Assembly: GCA_017531805.1 (NCBI GenBank)
Contig: JAFXKG010000003.1
Coordinates: 1-64,000 of the forward strand
Reading direction: 5' to 3'
DNA length: 64,000 nt
Source of the DNA: Clostridia bacterium
GTDB taxonomy: Bacteria; Bacillota; Clostridia; Christensenellales; UBA1242
The notes beneath the pieces were generated by a model that had not been told where the DNA came from, ran no database searches, and saw nothing but the letters and a program-made list of their open reading frames with translations. The translations under genes and the position numbers were made by a program. Every line of letters starts with the position of its first letter. Position 1 is the stretch's first letter. Shown here in pieces: positions 28,883-37,124 of this stretch.

Positions 28883-28918
28883 AACACTCAAACAAAGTAA
28901 AAGTTTGGGTGTTTTTTC
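28883..28918 (+). terminator. intrinsic terminator
   Basis: AACACTCAAAC pairs with GTTTGGGTGTT followed by T run. A close relative (AACACTCAAGC / GTTTGAGTGTT) is at 55704-55738 after the 85-residue gene. Confidence 0.8.
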
Positions 28919-28933
28919 TTTTAATTTTAGGGA

Positions 28934-29085
28934 GCAGGATAAGGAGCGGACTCAAAATTGCAATTTTAACTCTAAAAACCCCTATAGAATAGGCGGTTTT
29001 GGGTGGTTCAGCTGAACATACCCCGAGATGCAATTTGAATCGCTCCCCTGTCGCTACAAAGCAAGTGGGACACCCACTTTTTTTT
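28934..29085 (+). ncRNA. structured RNA candidate, copy 1
   Basis: Begins GCAGGATAAG; closing stem GGAGCG (28943-28948) with CGCTCC (29041-29046), extended by TCAAAATTGCA with TGCAATTTGA; two inner hairpins (AAAACC.../...GGTTTT at 28975-29001 and GTTCAGCTGAAC about 29006-29017); ends with AAGTGGG/CCCACTT and a T run. The second copy at 55786-55938 keeps the start, the three-stem layout and the end while changing the stem sequences. Confidence 0.55.
29063..29085 (+). terminator. terminator of structured RNA copy 1
   Basis: AAGTGGG (29063-29069) pairs with CCCACTT (29073-29079) across ACA, followed by T run. Confidence 0.8.
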
Positions 29086-29107
29086 ATAATGAATTTAAAG
29101 AAAGATA

Positions 29108-29136
29108 TTGAAAAGAGTTTAAAAGTGTGCTATACT
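29108..29136 (+). promoter_or_regulatory. promoter of 89-residue protein gene
   Basis: TTGAAA (29108-29113), 17 bases, TATACT (29131-29136), 25 bases before the start. Confidence 0.75.
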
Positions 29137-29161
29137 TTACATACTTTTAAGGAGCGTTAAC

Positions 29162-29431
29162 ATGAAAAAACAAAACGATATTCTAAATAATATAATTGAA
29201 ACTAGAAACAACTTATATAATTATCTAATGGATCTTAACCATGGAAATGTTTATCTTGTCAATGCAGATTCCACTTCTTCAAATTTAATGTTAAGCGAAA
29301 AAATAATTGAGGAAATAAAATACACAAAGGAAACTCTTACTTCTCTTGACAAACTTATTAAATCTATACAATCAACTAGAAATGTACAAGCAACAATTAA
29401 TATGCAAGAAGATAATGATTTGACAAAATAA
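29162..29431 (+). CDS. small hypothetical protein of the micro-island
   Basis: 89 residues, hydrophilic, with an N-terminal helix (NDILNNIIETRNNLYNYLMDL) and a C-terminal helix (SEKIIEEIKYTKETLTSLDKLIKSI), a layout common to small Spo0E-like or phage regulatory proteins, though the Spo0E motif is not evident. AAGGAGCG precedes the ATG and a good promoter is present, so I take it as real. The 200 bases after it to the right att repeat are AT-rich and hold nothing else I can support. Confidence 0.65.
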   Translation: MKKQNDILNNIIETRNNLYNYLMDLNHGNVYLVNADSTSSNLMLSEKIIEEIKYTKETLTSLDKLIKSIQSTRNVQATINMQEDNDLTK

Positions 29432-29633
29432 ATAAAAACTGACAGATTGTTCTAATAAATTTCTAAAAAAACAAATATTTTATGTTTAAAACCTTATCTA
29501 AACTTGGTTAAATAGTGTTTAATCTTACACAATCTTTATTAAACTTTACATTGGCAGTTTCGCTTTCAAAATAAAGGGATTAAAAGGAATTTGATAATCT
29601 TAAATAATCAAAGGTAAAATCTAATCGGTAAAA

Positions 29634-29692
29634 CTTGAAAACCGTTGAGGTGCAAGCTTCCTGGGGTTCGAATCCCTAACTCTCCGCCAAAA
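29634..29692 (+). repeat. attachment-site repeat (right), tRNA-Ser(UGA) 3' fragment
   Basis: Partner of 28007-28065; contains the anticodon loop, variable arm, T arm, acceptor and CCA of tRNA-Ser but no 5' half. Followed by a hairpin terminator (29694-29729, CTAAAC...GTTTAG, T run) that was probably the original terminator of the tRNA. Confidence 0.9.
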
Positions 29693-29693
29693 A

Positions 29694-29729
29694 CCTAAAC
29701 GGATTAAAATGTTCTGTTTAGTTTTTTTT
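29694..29729 (+). terminator. former tRNA-Ser terminator beyond the island
   Basis: CTAAAC and GTTTAG arms with a run of eight T, right after the tRNA 3' fragment. Confidence 0.65.
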
Positions 29730-29736
29730 GTTTGTG

Positions 29737-30477
29737 TTAGAGATTTGGTTTTTTACTTGTTTTTAAAGTTTTTAATAAAACTATTGAATAAAATACAGCA
29801 ACAACAATTATTGCAATAGATATTAAAATTTCTATTAAAGGAGTAATTGCTTGTGTGTTTTGAAAGACAGAAAAAGCATTTACCAAAGAGTGTGTTAATA
29901 TGCATGGTATTAAAGAACCACCCTTATAGAATATAATAACAAACAAAAAGCCCACTGCCATTGAATAAAATATTTGGCAAATATTTGGCAACCAGTTATT
30001 AAATCCACTTGTAAACAAATTGACAATATGCCCCACACCAAAGGTTACACTAGATATGATTATGGCATATTTTACATTGTCTTTTTCTAAGGCTTTAAAC
30101 AAAAAACCTCTAAAAATTATTTCTTCAACAAATCCAACACAAAGCATTGTTAAAACATTAAAAAGGCTATTAATAAAATTATAATTTAACTTTACCCCAA
30201 ACCAAAAATTTGTTGATATCAATATTAATAATGGAATATAAAACAAAAAGTTTTTATGTTTAAATTTGGTTTTGCACAAACCATATTTGTCTAATAAATT
30301 ATTTCTTTTAATCCAAAAATACAAAGACAAAGATAACACAAACAAAAATAAGAATGTAAAAATCTTGCTTATTTTAACCACATCAGAAAGCATATCACAC
30401 AAACTTGCCCCAACAATGTAAATAACGATAAAAACTATTGAAAACCCCAACTCGCTTTTATTATACAACTTGTTCAT
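29737..30477 (-). CDS. CPBP-family intramembrane protease
   Basis: 246 residues with about eight transmembrane helices. The family motifs are present: EEIIFRGF at 118-125, a second motif with GVGHIVN, and HSLVNAFS near the end, giving the Glu-Glu, His and His residues of the CAAX-protease/bacteriocin-processing (Abi) fold. Members process membrane peptides or confer bacteriocin self-immunity; the substrate here is unknown. AAGGAGAG precedes the ATG. Confidence 0.9.
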   Translation of the reverse strand: MNKLYNKSELGFSIVFIVIYIVGASLCDMLSDVVKISKIFTFLFLFVLSLSLYFWIKRNNLLDKYGLCKTKFKHKNFLFYIPLLILISTNFWFGVKLNYNFINSLFNVLTMLCVGFVEEIIFRGFLFKALEKDNVKYAIIISSVTFGVGHIVNLFTSGFNNWLPNICQIFYSMAVGFLFVIIFYKGGSLIPCILTHSLVNAFSVFQNTQAITPLIEILISIAIIVVAVFYSIVLLKTLKTSKKPNL

Positions 30478-30682
30478 ATAAATACTCTCCTTAAAGTTTT
30501 ATATCTTTTAAAATATTGCTACTTACATTATATATAATTTTTCAAAGCTTTTGCAATAATTTTAGTTTTTTTATTATGTATTTTTAGAAATAAGTATATA
30601 AGGTATTTTTGCTTTATATTAATATAATTTTATGTTATAATTGTTAAACAAAAGATAAGCTTAGTTATCTACTGAGGTAAAA

Positions 30683-31693
30683 ATGAACAAGATAGAAACT
30701 TTAAACAAGAACAAACTGCTGGATATATTAAAATTTGTTTGCGCAATATTGATTGTTGGTTCACATACTTTGCCAATTTTTAAACAAGATATTTTAAATT
30801 TATACTATGGACAATGGTTTTTTCGTTTTTGTGTACCACTATTTTTTATTTCTTCTGGTTTTTACTTTGAAAAAATGTCGAATGATAAAAAACTTTTATA
30901 TATAAAGCGTATACTAATTATTTATCTTGTAAGTACCGCCCTGTACATGCCAGTGTTAATAACGCAAAAGATAGTAAATAGTTTTGTTAGTTTAATTTGT
31001 ACTCTTTTGTGGGGACATCATCATTTGTGGTATTTAATTGCTTTGTTTACTGCTCTTGTTATAAGTTACCTGCTAAACAAATTTATGCCACTAGAAAAGA
31101 AAAAATTTGTTTATTATATATTAATAGTATCTTTGCTAACAGTAGGTATTTTCTTTGATGAATATTATAAAATTTTTGATAATGATATATTGAAAAAAAT
31201 ATCTCATCTTATAAACATATTTGGTTCAAGCAGAAATTTCTTGTTCATGGCTTTGCCTTTAATAACAATTGGACGCTTGATATTTGTAAATAAGGAAAAA
31301 CTTTTTAGTGTTGCATATTATAAATATATAATTTTAACAATTCTATTCTCTCTACTATCTCTAGTAGAAGTAACCATCTTAGTTAAATTGAATATTTCCG
31401 GATTAACATGTGATATGTCTCTATTTAATTTTTATCCTGCAATATTTTTGTTTATACTCACATTCTATTGGAGCCCTATAGGATTAAACAATACAACCAA
31501 ATGTTTGCGCAAAAACGCCGATATTGTGTATATCTTACACCCCTTGTTTATTTATATTTTATCTGAATTTACAAATTTAAATTACTTTCCAAAATTTTTG
31601 ATTGTTCTATTACTATCTTTTGTTAGTTCAGTTTTGTTTAACTACATATTAACTAAGATAAAAAACTTTAAAGTACAAAATGAAAAATCATAA
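30683..31693 (+). CDS. acyltransferase 3 family membrane protein
   Basis: 336 residues with about ten transmembrane helices. The N-terminus (LLDILKFVCAILIVGSH) with the family His, followed by FFRFCVPLFFISSGFYF, and the later HHLWYL are typical of Acyl_transf_3 (OafA/YrhL-like) enzymes, which O-acylate cell-surface sugars. No SGNH domain is fused. GAGGT precedes the ATG. Convergent with the TspO gene. Confidence 0.85.
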   Translation: MNKIETLNKNKLLDILKFVCAILIVGSHTLPIFKQDILNLYYGQWFFRFCVPLFFISSGFYFEKMSNDKKLLYIKRILIIYLVSTALYMPVLITQKIVNSFVSLICTLLWGHHHLWYLIALFTALVISYLLNKFMPLEKKKFVYYILIVSLLTVGIFFDEYYKIFDNDILKKISHLINIFGSSRNFLFMALPLITIGRLIFVNKEKLFSVAYYKYIILTILFSLLSLVEVTILVKLNISGLTCDMSLFNFYPAIFLFILTFYWSPIGLNNTTKCLRKNADIVYILHPLFIYILSEFTNLNYFPKFLIVLLLSFVSSVLFNYILTKIKNFKVQNEKS

Positions 31694-31720
31694 AAAAAGA
31701 GAATCAAGTTCTCTTTTTTA
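31692..31720. terminator. bidirectional terminator
   Basis: AAAGAGAA and TTCTCTTT with A and T runs, between convergent genes. Confidence 0.85.
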
Positions 31721-32191
31721 ATTTAAAATCCATAGTGCAAGGTTTAATGTTGTTGCAATACTAAGCCACAATGGATAAATTGATAGTATATAGGCATATA
31801 GTTTTTCTGTTTTAAAAATGTTTAGCCATAAAACGATGCCTGCAATCAGATTTAAAATTATCACTATATTACCAATAAAAGTTAACTTTAATGTAAAAAA
31901 TACCAAACACCAAAGCACATTTAAAACACCATTTACAATCATCAAAACCACAACATTTTTTGGTATCTCTGATTTTTTTATCCATAAAAAATTGATTATG
32001 CCAAAAGTTGTATATATGATTGTCCACACAATAGGTATAACAATGTTTGGTATCCATTGACTAGGTTTTTGTAGGCTGTTAAACCAATCCATACCTAAAT
32101 TTACAAACACACTGCCCAACACCGCTACTAGCAAAATAAAAATGCTTGACCAAATAATTTTTGTTATCTTATCTTTATTTAAACTGCTCAT
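31718..32191 (-). CDS. TspO/MBR family protein
   Basis: 157 residues, five transmembrane helices. TspO features: W-x-P segments (LQKPSQWIPNIVIPIVWTIIYTTFGI), LNVLWCLVFF, and the C-terminal LWLSIATTLNLALW. TspO proteins bind tetrapyrroles and are linked to porphyrin and stress handling. No Shine-Dalgarno is seen; TAAAAT lies 5 bases before the ATG, so a leaderless message is possible, but the -35 is weak. Confidence 0.9.
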   Translation of the reverse strand: MSSLNKDKITKIIWSSIFILLVAVLGSVFVNLGMDWFNSLQKPSQWIPNIVIPIVWTIIYTTFGIINFLWIKKSEIPKNVVVLMIVNGVLNVLWCLVFFTLKLTFIGNIVIILNLIAGIVLWLNIFKTEKLYAYILSIYPLWLSIATTLNLALWILN

Positions 32192-32307
32192 ACTATATTT
32201 TATGTTTGCAATTCAATTTTATTACAAAATTTGTTATTTATAATATCGAATTGTACATTGACATTTTTGAAAAACCATGTTACAATATGCTGGCTTTGGA
32301 GAAAAAA

Positions 32308-32868
32308 ATGAAATTTACAGAAAAAGAATTACATAATTTATTTAAACTTGGATATAAAAACAAAAAAATAACTATCTTTGGTTGCAACAGTAGAGGACAA
32401 AGATTTGAAACAACTGGTTTTTTGATTACAAATCAACATAGTTTAGAAAATGGTAAAATAGAAATCACTTTTGGTCAAAAGACAGACAAAGACAATCAAA
32501 TTGTTTATGCACCATTTTACACAGATGATCAAGGTTTATCAAAAAGTTGCTTTTATATTGATACAATTTTAGATGATGAAAATCAAGTTATATACAAAAA
32601 TGCCGATTATGAAAAAATCAAATCAACAATGACAAACAGAAAACTTGTAACATTTGGCAATCAAGATTTACCATCAGAATTTGAAAATTTGTCAGATTTT
32701 ATTGGTCAACCTGTAATGATAAACAAAAAATCTTGTATCTTATGCGCGGTATACTATAAAAACAATCAATTTTGCGCACAAGCAACAACAGGTTTTGCAG
32801 AATTTAATGGCGTTATTGACCCTGTTTGCATTGAACTAGACAATAACACATCAACAATAAATTTATAA
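32308..32868 (+). CDS. hypothetical protein
   Basis: 186 residues from the ATG at 32308 (TGGAG upstream; the open frame before it lacks coding character). It looks like a small beta-rich soluble protein (KITIFGCNSRGQRFETTGFLI; GKIEITFGQKTDKDNQIVYAPF), with an acidic middle and three Cys in its C-terminal half. No family recognised. It lies between convergent and divergent core genes, with a strong terminator after it. Confidence 0.7.
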   Translation: MKFTEKELHNLFKLGYKNKKITIFGCNSRGQRFETTGFLITNQHSLENGKIEITFGQKTDKDNQIVYAPFYTDDQGLSKSCFYIDTILDDENQVIYKNADYEKIKSTMTNRKLVTFGNQDLPSEFENLSDFIGQPVMINKKSCILCAVYYKNNQFCAQATTGFAEFNGVIDPVCIELDNNTSTINL

Positions 32869-32897
32869 AAAAACACCATATTTTATGGTGTTTTTTA
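32868..32897. terminator. bidirectional terminator
   Basis: AACACCATA and TATGGTGTT with A and T runs; serves both the hypothetical gene and recR. Confidence 0.88.
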
Positions 32898-33488
32898 CAT
32901 TTCTCTACGAGATGATAACGCTTTAGATAATGTTACTGCATCTGTATATTCTAATTCACTACCCATAGCAATACCTTGCGCAATACGCGTAACTTTAATA
33001 CCAAGCGGTTTAAGAATATTTGCTATATACATAGCAGTTGCTTCACCTTCCACATCTGGATTTGTTGCTACAATTACTTCTGATATATTTTCTTCCGATA
33101 CTCTTGTCAACAACGAACGAATGTTAATATCATTAGGGCCTTTACCTTCAAGTGGATTAATAACCCCATGCAAAACATGATATGTGCCATTAAATTCGTG
33201 TGCTTTTTCAAGTGCTGTAACATCTTTTGGCTCTTTAACAACACAAATGATAGGCTCTTTTTTTGCTTTGGCACAAATATCACAAACTTCTTTATCAGTA
33301 AAATTGGCACATACTTTGCAAGTGTGTATCCTTTCCTTTGCTGCAACCAATGCGTCGGCAAAATCTCGTACATCTGACTCGTTCATAGTAAGAACATGAT
33401 ACGCAAAGCGTTGTGCAGATTTTTTGCCAACTGATGGAAGCTTAGAAAATTCGTTTACCAATCTTTCCATTGCATCTATTTGATTCAT
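32895..33488 (-). CDS. recR: recombination protein RecR
   Basis: 197 residues. Helix-hairpin-helix N-terminus (LPSVGKKSAQRFAYHVL), a four-cysteine zinc finger (CKVCANFTDKEVCDIC), Toprim domain (ICVVKEPKDVTALEKAHEFNGTYHVLHGVINPLEGKGP) and the C-terminal Walker-like region. RecR loads RecA with RecFO at gaps. Its ATG overlaps the ebfC stop (TAATG). Last gene of the mrnC-rlmB-sigH-dnaX-ebfC-recR unit. Confidence 0.96.
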   Translation of the reverse strand: MNQIDAMERLVNEFSKLPSVGKKSAQRFAYHVLTMNESDVRDFADALVAAKERIHTCKVCANFTDKEVCDICAKAKKEPIICVVKEPKDVTALEKAHEFNGTYHVLHGVINPLEGKGPNDINIRSLLTRVSEENISEVIVATNPDVEGEATAMYIANILKPLGIKVTRIAQGIAMGSELEYTDAVTLSKALSSRREM

Positions 33489-33811
33489 TACATCAAACCG
33501 CCAAGTCCGCCCATAGGCATTTTTTCTTTTGCAAGTTCTTCTGCTTTTGCAGACGCATCATTGATTGCAACGATTAACAAATCTTCTAACATTTCAACAT
33601 CATCAGGATCAACAGCAGTTTTGTCAAGCTTAATGCTTTTGATTTCTTTTTTGCCGTTCATGGTAACAACAACCATTTCTCCGCCAGCTTTACCTACAAC
33701 CTCTGCATTGTCCAATTCTTCTTGTGCCTTTTGCATTTGTTCTTGCATCTTTCTTGCTTGTTGCATAAGTGCGTTCATGTTCATACCGCCACCAAATCCA
33801 CCATATGCCAT
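33488..33811 (-). CDS. ebfC: nucleoid-associated protein, YbaB/EbfC family
   Basis: 107 residues: Gly/Met-rich N-terminus (YGGFGGGMNMNALMQQARKMQEQMQ), the core VVGKAGGEMVVVTMNGKKEIKSIKLD and DLLIVAINDA. A small DNA-binding dimer that is encoded between dnaX and recR in most bacteria, as here. TAGGAGGA precedes the start. Confidence 0.95.
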   Translation of the reverse strand: MAYGGFGGGMNMNALMQQARKMQEQMQKAQEELDNAEVVGKAGGEMVVVTMNGKKEIKSIKLDKTAVDPDDVEMLEDLLIVAINDASAKAEELAKEKMPMGGLGGLM

Positions 33812-33826
33812 AAAAATATCCTCCTA

Positions 33827-35308
33827 CTAATCTTTAAATTTTATTTTATTTTTAAACACTTCTTTCAAATTATCTTTGATATCTTGAGAAGACGCATTTT
33901 GCTTATCATATTCAATTTTAACATCTTCAATACTATCGTCAAATAACTTTACTAACGATAATAATATATTAAGTCGTTCTGAATTGTCAATCATTTCATA
34001 ACTACCCAAATCGTTTGTTGTTATAAAAAGGGTTTTTCCAACTTGTTTTACTTTATTCACTGTTGTCAACGCGTTGGACAAAGCAAACATGTTTTTTTCT
34101 TTAACTTTTAGCAACACATTACCCCAAATGCGTTCTGCTTCAATTTGATCACGATTGTCTTGTTTGATTTCTGGTTGAACAACTGTTTTACTAACAACAG
34201 GTATAGGCTCAACGACATTTTTGATGTTTGTGTCTTCTATAAGAGACAAACAAGCTGATTCAAACAAGTTTTCTGGATTAAGACTATATTTTAAATCTAA
34301 CTCTATCTCCGCAAATTTAGAAAATGCCTTTTTAAGTAAATTTACATCAAACTTGCCAGCAATCTCTTGATAGGTTGCAAATTCTCCTGGCAAAATGTCT
34401 AAAATTTCGTAATCATTAACACCTGCTTTAAGCATGACAAGAATTTTGATAAAATCTGCCATTTCTTTGCAAAGGATTTGTATGTTTTTACCCCTGCCTA
34501 ACGCAGTTTTTACAGACACAAACAAACTATTGATATCTTTGCTTGCAATTGCTGATAAGATTTGTTTAATGTTATCCCTATTTGATAAACCAATAACTTT
34601 TTCTGTCATTTGATAAGTTATATTATAATCGCAAAATGACGCAACGCTATCTGCAATTGACAAAGTGTCACGCACACTACCTTCACCTGCTTTGGCTATC
34701 AAGTGCAAACTTTTTTCATCATACTTGATGCCTTTTTTATCAAATACACTTTTTAAATGTTCTACTAATGTGTTAAGTGGCAACAACTTAAAATCAAATC
34801 TAGTACAACGCGATAATATAGTTGCTGGCAACTTGTGTATTTCTGTTGTTGCAAGGATAAATATCACATGTTTTGGTGGTTCTTCTAGCGTTTTTAACAA
34901 TGCGTTAAAAGCACTATCAGTAAGCATATGCACTTCGTCTATAATATACACCTTGTACTTACCAATAAGTGGCGGAAAATTAACTTTTTCCCTTAAATCA
35001 CGGATTTCTTCCACTCTATTGTTTGACGCAGCGTCTATTTCTAATATGTCAGTGTTTGGTTCACTTAAAGCTACACACTCTGCACACATACCACAAGGAT
35101 TACCTTCCAAAGAGTGCGTACAATTTACCGCGTTGGCAAATATTTTTGCAGTACTTGTTTTGCCAGTACCTCTAGGTCCACAAAACAAATAAGCGTGTGT
35201 AAGTCTATCGGTTTTTATTTGATTTTTTAGTGTTTTTACAATATAATCTTGACCAATCACATCATCAAAATTTTTTGGTCTAAACTCTCTATATAATGCC
35301 AAATTCAT
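33827..35308 (-). CDS. dnaX: DNA polymerase III subunit gamma/tau
   Basis: 493 residues. AAA+ domain with Walker A GPRGTGKTS (44-52), zinc-binding cysteines 63, 72, 75 and 78, DEVHML Walker B and the SRC motif (LSRCTRF). The C-terminal part after about 370 is short compared with long tau proteins. It loads the beta clamp and holds the replisome together. AAAAGGAGAAG precedes the start; it begins right after sigH. Confidence 0.96.
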   Translation of the reverse strand: MNLALYREFRPKNFDDVIGQDYIVKTLKNQIKTDRLTHAYLFCGPRGTGKTSTAKIFANAVNCTHSLEGNPCGMCAECVALSEPNTDILEIDAASNNRVEEIRDLREKVNFPPLIGKYKVYIIDEVHMLTDSAFNALLKTLEEPPKHVIFILATTEIHKLPATILSRCTRFDFKLLPLNTLVEHLKSVFDKKGIKYDEKSLHLIAKAGEGSVRDTLSIADSVASFCDYNITYQMTEKVIGLSNRDNIKQILSAIASKDINSLFVSVKTALGRGKNIQILCKEMADFIKILVMLKAGVNDYEILDILPGEFATYQEIAGKFDVNLLKKAFSKFAEIELDLKYSLNPENLFESACLSLIEDTNIKNVVEPIPVVSKTVVQPEIKQDNRDQIEAERIWGNVLLKVKEKNMFALSNALTTVNKVKQVGKTLFITTNDLGSYEMIDNSERLNILLSLVKLFDDSIEDVKIEYDKQNASSQDIKDNLKEVFKNKIKFKD

Positions 35309-35914
35309 TTACACTTCTCCTTTTATAGACTTAAGTTTCTTTTTTATTGCTTGCAAAGCATTGTCCACTTGTTTTATTGTCATACCATAACTTTGTGCAA
35401 TGTTTGCATAACTATCACCGTTTATAAACTTTTTTAATATCCTAAATTGAATATCTGACAAAATCCCTTTTACTTTGCTTAACAATAATGTATTTGTCTC
35501 TTTATCAACATAATTTTTTTCTATATCGCTTTCGTCATCAACAATAACCAATTTTAACACATTTTCTTCGTCACTAGAACTAGAACCATCATAATACTTT
35601 ATTGGCAAGTAAGAGTTAAGCGGAGAATTTTTCTTTCTGTTTGCATTTTTTACTGCGTTTTGTAATTGCCTGTGTATGCAGAGCGACGCAAAAGCACTAA
35701 AATTATTGTTTTTTTCTGGATTATACACATTTATTGCCTTGTATAGACCTATCATACCTTCTTGTACCAAATCGTCCATGCCAGCACCAATAAGGAAATA
35801 TTCCCTAGAAATTGCATTAACTTTAGACTTAAAAACAGCGAACAATTCATCCAATGCTTGTTCGTCATTTTGTTTTGCACGTATTAACAAATTGTTTATT
35901 TGTTTTTCAGTCAA
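35309..35914 (-). CDS. sigH: RNA polymerase sigma factor, sigma-H-like
   Basis: 201 residues, starting at TTG (35914) with AAGGAGTT upstream. Region 2 reads YFLIGAGMDDLVQEGMIGLYKAI, very close to Bacillus SigH, followed by SAFASLCIHRQLQNAVKNANRKKNSPLNSY. Region 4 has a helix-turn-helix (DSYANIAQSYGMTIKQVDNALQAIKKKL). SigH starts the sporulation cascade and stationary-phase genes, fitting spoIVA in the same window. The position next to rlmB is also as in Bacillus. Confidence 0.88.
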   Translation of the reverse strand: MTEKQINNLLIRAKQNDEQALDELFAVFKSKVNAISREYFLIGAGMDDLVQEGMIGLYKAINVYNPEKNNNFSAFASLCIHRQLQNAVKNANRKKNSPLNSYLPIKYYDGSSSSDEENVLKLVIVDDESDIEKNYVDKETNTLLLSKVKGILSDIQFRILKKFINGDSYANIAQSYGMTIKQVDNALQAIKKKLKSIKGEV

Positions 35915-35915
35915 T

Positions 35916-36632
35916 CTAACTCCTTTGTCTTACAACCTCGTAAATAGCAATAGCACCAGCGTTTGACGCGTTAAGACTATTTACATTGCCAAACATATCA
36001 AGTGATAATGTTTCGTCACAATTTTCTAAAACCAATCTTGACACACCCTTGCCTTCACTACCCACAACGATTGCAGTTGGATATGTAAAGTCTGCTTGAT
36101 AAATCTTTTTGTTGCCTGCTTCTAAAGCATACACCCAAACACCTTGTTTTTTAAGTTCATTTATTGTACGCGTAAGATTTGTGACCCTTGCTATTTTCAT
36201 ATGAGCAACAGCACCGGCGCTTGTTCTGTAAACTGTATCAGTCACTTCACAAGATCTATTTTCTGGTATGATAACGCCATGAACGCCAGCACACTCACAA
36301 GTCCTTATGATAGCACCTAAATTGTGTGGATCAGTTATTCCATCAAGAATTACAATAAAAGGTTTTTGATTTTTCCTTTCTGCCTCTAGCAAAATATCTT
36401 TAACTTCAGCATATCTATAGGTTGGTACAAAAGCAATTACGCCTTGAGTTTTTGCCTTTGCAATTCTTTCTAAATCAGACTTTGCCAAAATTTCTACCTT
36501 TACGCCCATTGCATTTGCTTTGTCTAACAATTTGGTGATTTCTGCATTGTTTGTCTTTTCTGCCAAAATCTTTTCCACCCTAATGTTAGAACGCAATAAT
36601 TCTCTTATAACATTTACACCATCAACTATCAT
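35916..36632 (-). CDS. rlmB: 23S rRNA (guanosine-2'-O-)-methyltransferase RlmB (TrmH/SpoU family)
   Basis: 238 residues with the SPOUT-fold motifs: ILDGITDPHNLGAIIRTCECAG (motif 1), IVVGSEGKGVSRLVLENCD (motif 2) and LNASNAGAIAIYEVVRQR (motif 3). N-terminal substrate-binding domain present (VRELLRSNIRVEKI). It methylates a ribose in 23S rRNA. Overlaps the mrnC stop by 4 bases. Confidence 0.93.
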   Translation of the reverse strand: MIVDGVNVIRELLRSNIRVEKILAEKTNNAEITKLLDKANAMGVKVEILAKSDLERIAKAKTQGVIAFVPTYRYAEVKDILLEAERKNQKPFIVILDGITDPHNLGAIIRTCECAGVHGVIIPENRSCEVTDTVYRTSAGAVAHMKIARVTNLTRTINELKKQGVWVYALEAGNKKIYQADFTYPTAIVVGSEGKGVSRLVLENCDETLSLDMFGNVNSLNASNAGAIAIYEVVRQRS

Positions 36633-37021
36633 AAATTCTCCATAACTATATTTATAAACATATCTTTTAACTTTTTATCTTCATCATTTAAAAACCAATA
36701 ACCTACAAGTGCTTCAAATTGTGTTGCAAGGCTATATTCATGCAAAGTACTATTTTTTGCTTTGCTGTTTAAATGTGTGTTTCTTGCACGCATAACGACA
36801 TCAGTTTCATCTTCTGTTAGGTTTGGTCTAATCTTTTCCATAAACTGAGCCTGAGCTTTTGCACAAACCACTGAATTTGCCTTTTTGTTAAGCATACTTG
36901 GTTTAAAATTATATTGTTTTACCAAATATTCTCTAACCATCAATGTAAAAACGCTATCTCCAAGATAGGCAAGTGTAAGCGGATTTTTGTAATAACTATC
37001 TTTAAGTTCTTGCTTTTCCAT
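36629..37021 (-). CDS. mrnC: mini-ribonuclease III
   Basis: 130 residues; RNase III catalytic domain without a dsRNA-binding domain. Family phrases: NPLTLAYLGDSVFTLMVREYLV and the later YSLATQFEALVGYWFL with the acidic catalytic residues. In Bacillus it matures 23S rRNA. First gene of the unit; its promoter gives no leader (TATATT six bases before the ATG). Confidence 0.93.
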   Translation of the reverse strand: MEKQELKDSYYKNPLTLAYLGDSVFTLMVREYLVKQYNFKPSMLNKKANSVVCAKAQAQFMEKIRPNLTEDETDVVMRARNTHLNSKAKNSTLHEYSLATQFEALVGYWFLNDEDKKLKDMFINIVMENL

Positions 37022-37056
37022 AATTTAAATATAATACAAATTCAAAAAAATGTAAA
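37019..37056 (-). promoter_or_regulatory. leaderless promoter of the mrnC operon
   Basis: Minus strand TTTACA (37051-37056), 17 bases, TATATT (37028-37033), six bases, ATG (37019-37021). Confidence 0.7.
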
Positions 37057-37074
37057 GAAAGTGTTTAAGTTTCT

Positions 37075-37104
37075 TTGACAAATAGTTTTTAAATGTTGTA
37101 TTAT
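37075..37104 (+). promoter_or_regulatory. promoter of 169-residue membrane protein gene
   Basis: TTGACA (37075-37080), 18 bases, TATTAT (37099-37104), 20 bases before the start codon. Confidence 0.75.
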
Positions 37105-37124
37105 TTAAATATAGGAGATATTTT

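Larger units (their letters stand above)
28066..29692. mobile_element. 1.6 kb micro-island in tRNA-Ser(UGA)
   Basis: The interval between the two 59-base tRNA-Ser repeats. It carries two small unknown genes (28343-28825 and 29162-29431), a structured RNA candidate (28934-29085) and no integrase, so it is either a mobilisable satellite or a decayed remnant. Its left end resembles the region after the tRNA-Ser(GCU)-type repeat at 55.3 kb. Confidence 0.75.

Noticed and set aside
33480..33830. Plus-strand ORF opposite ebfC (116 codons)
   Set aside because: Antisense shadow of the well-supported ebfC gene.
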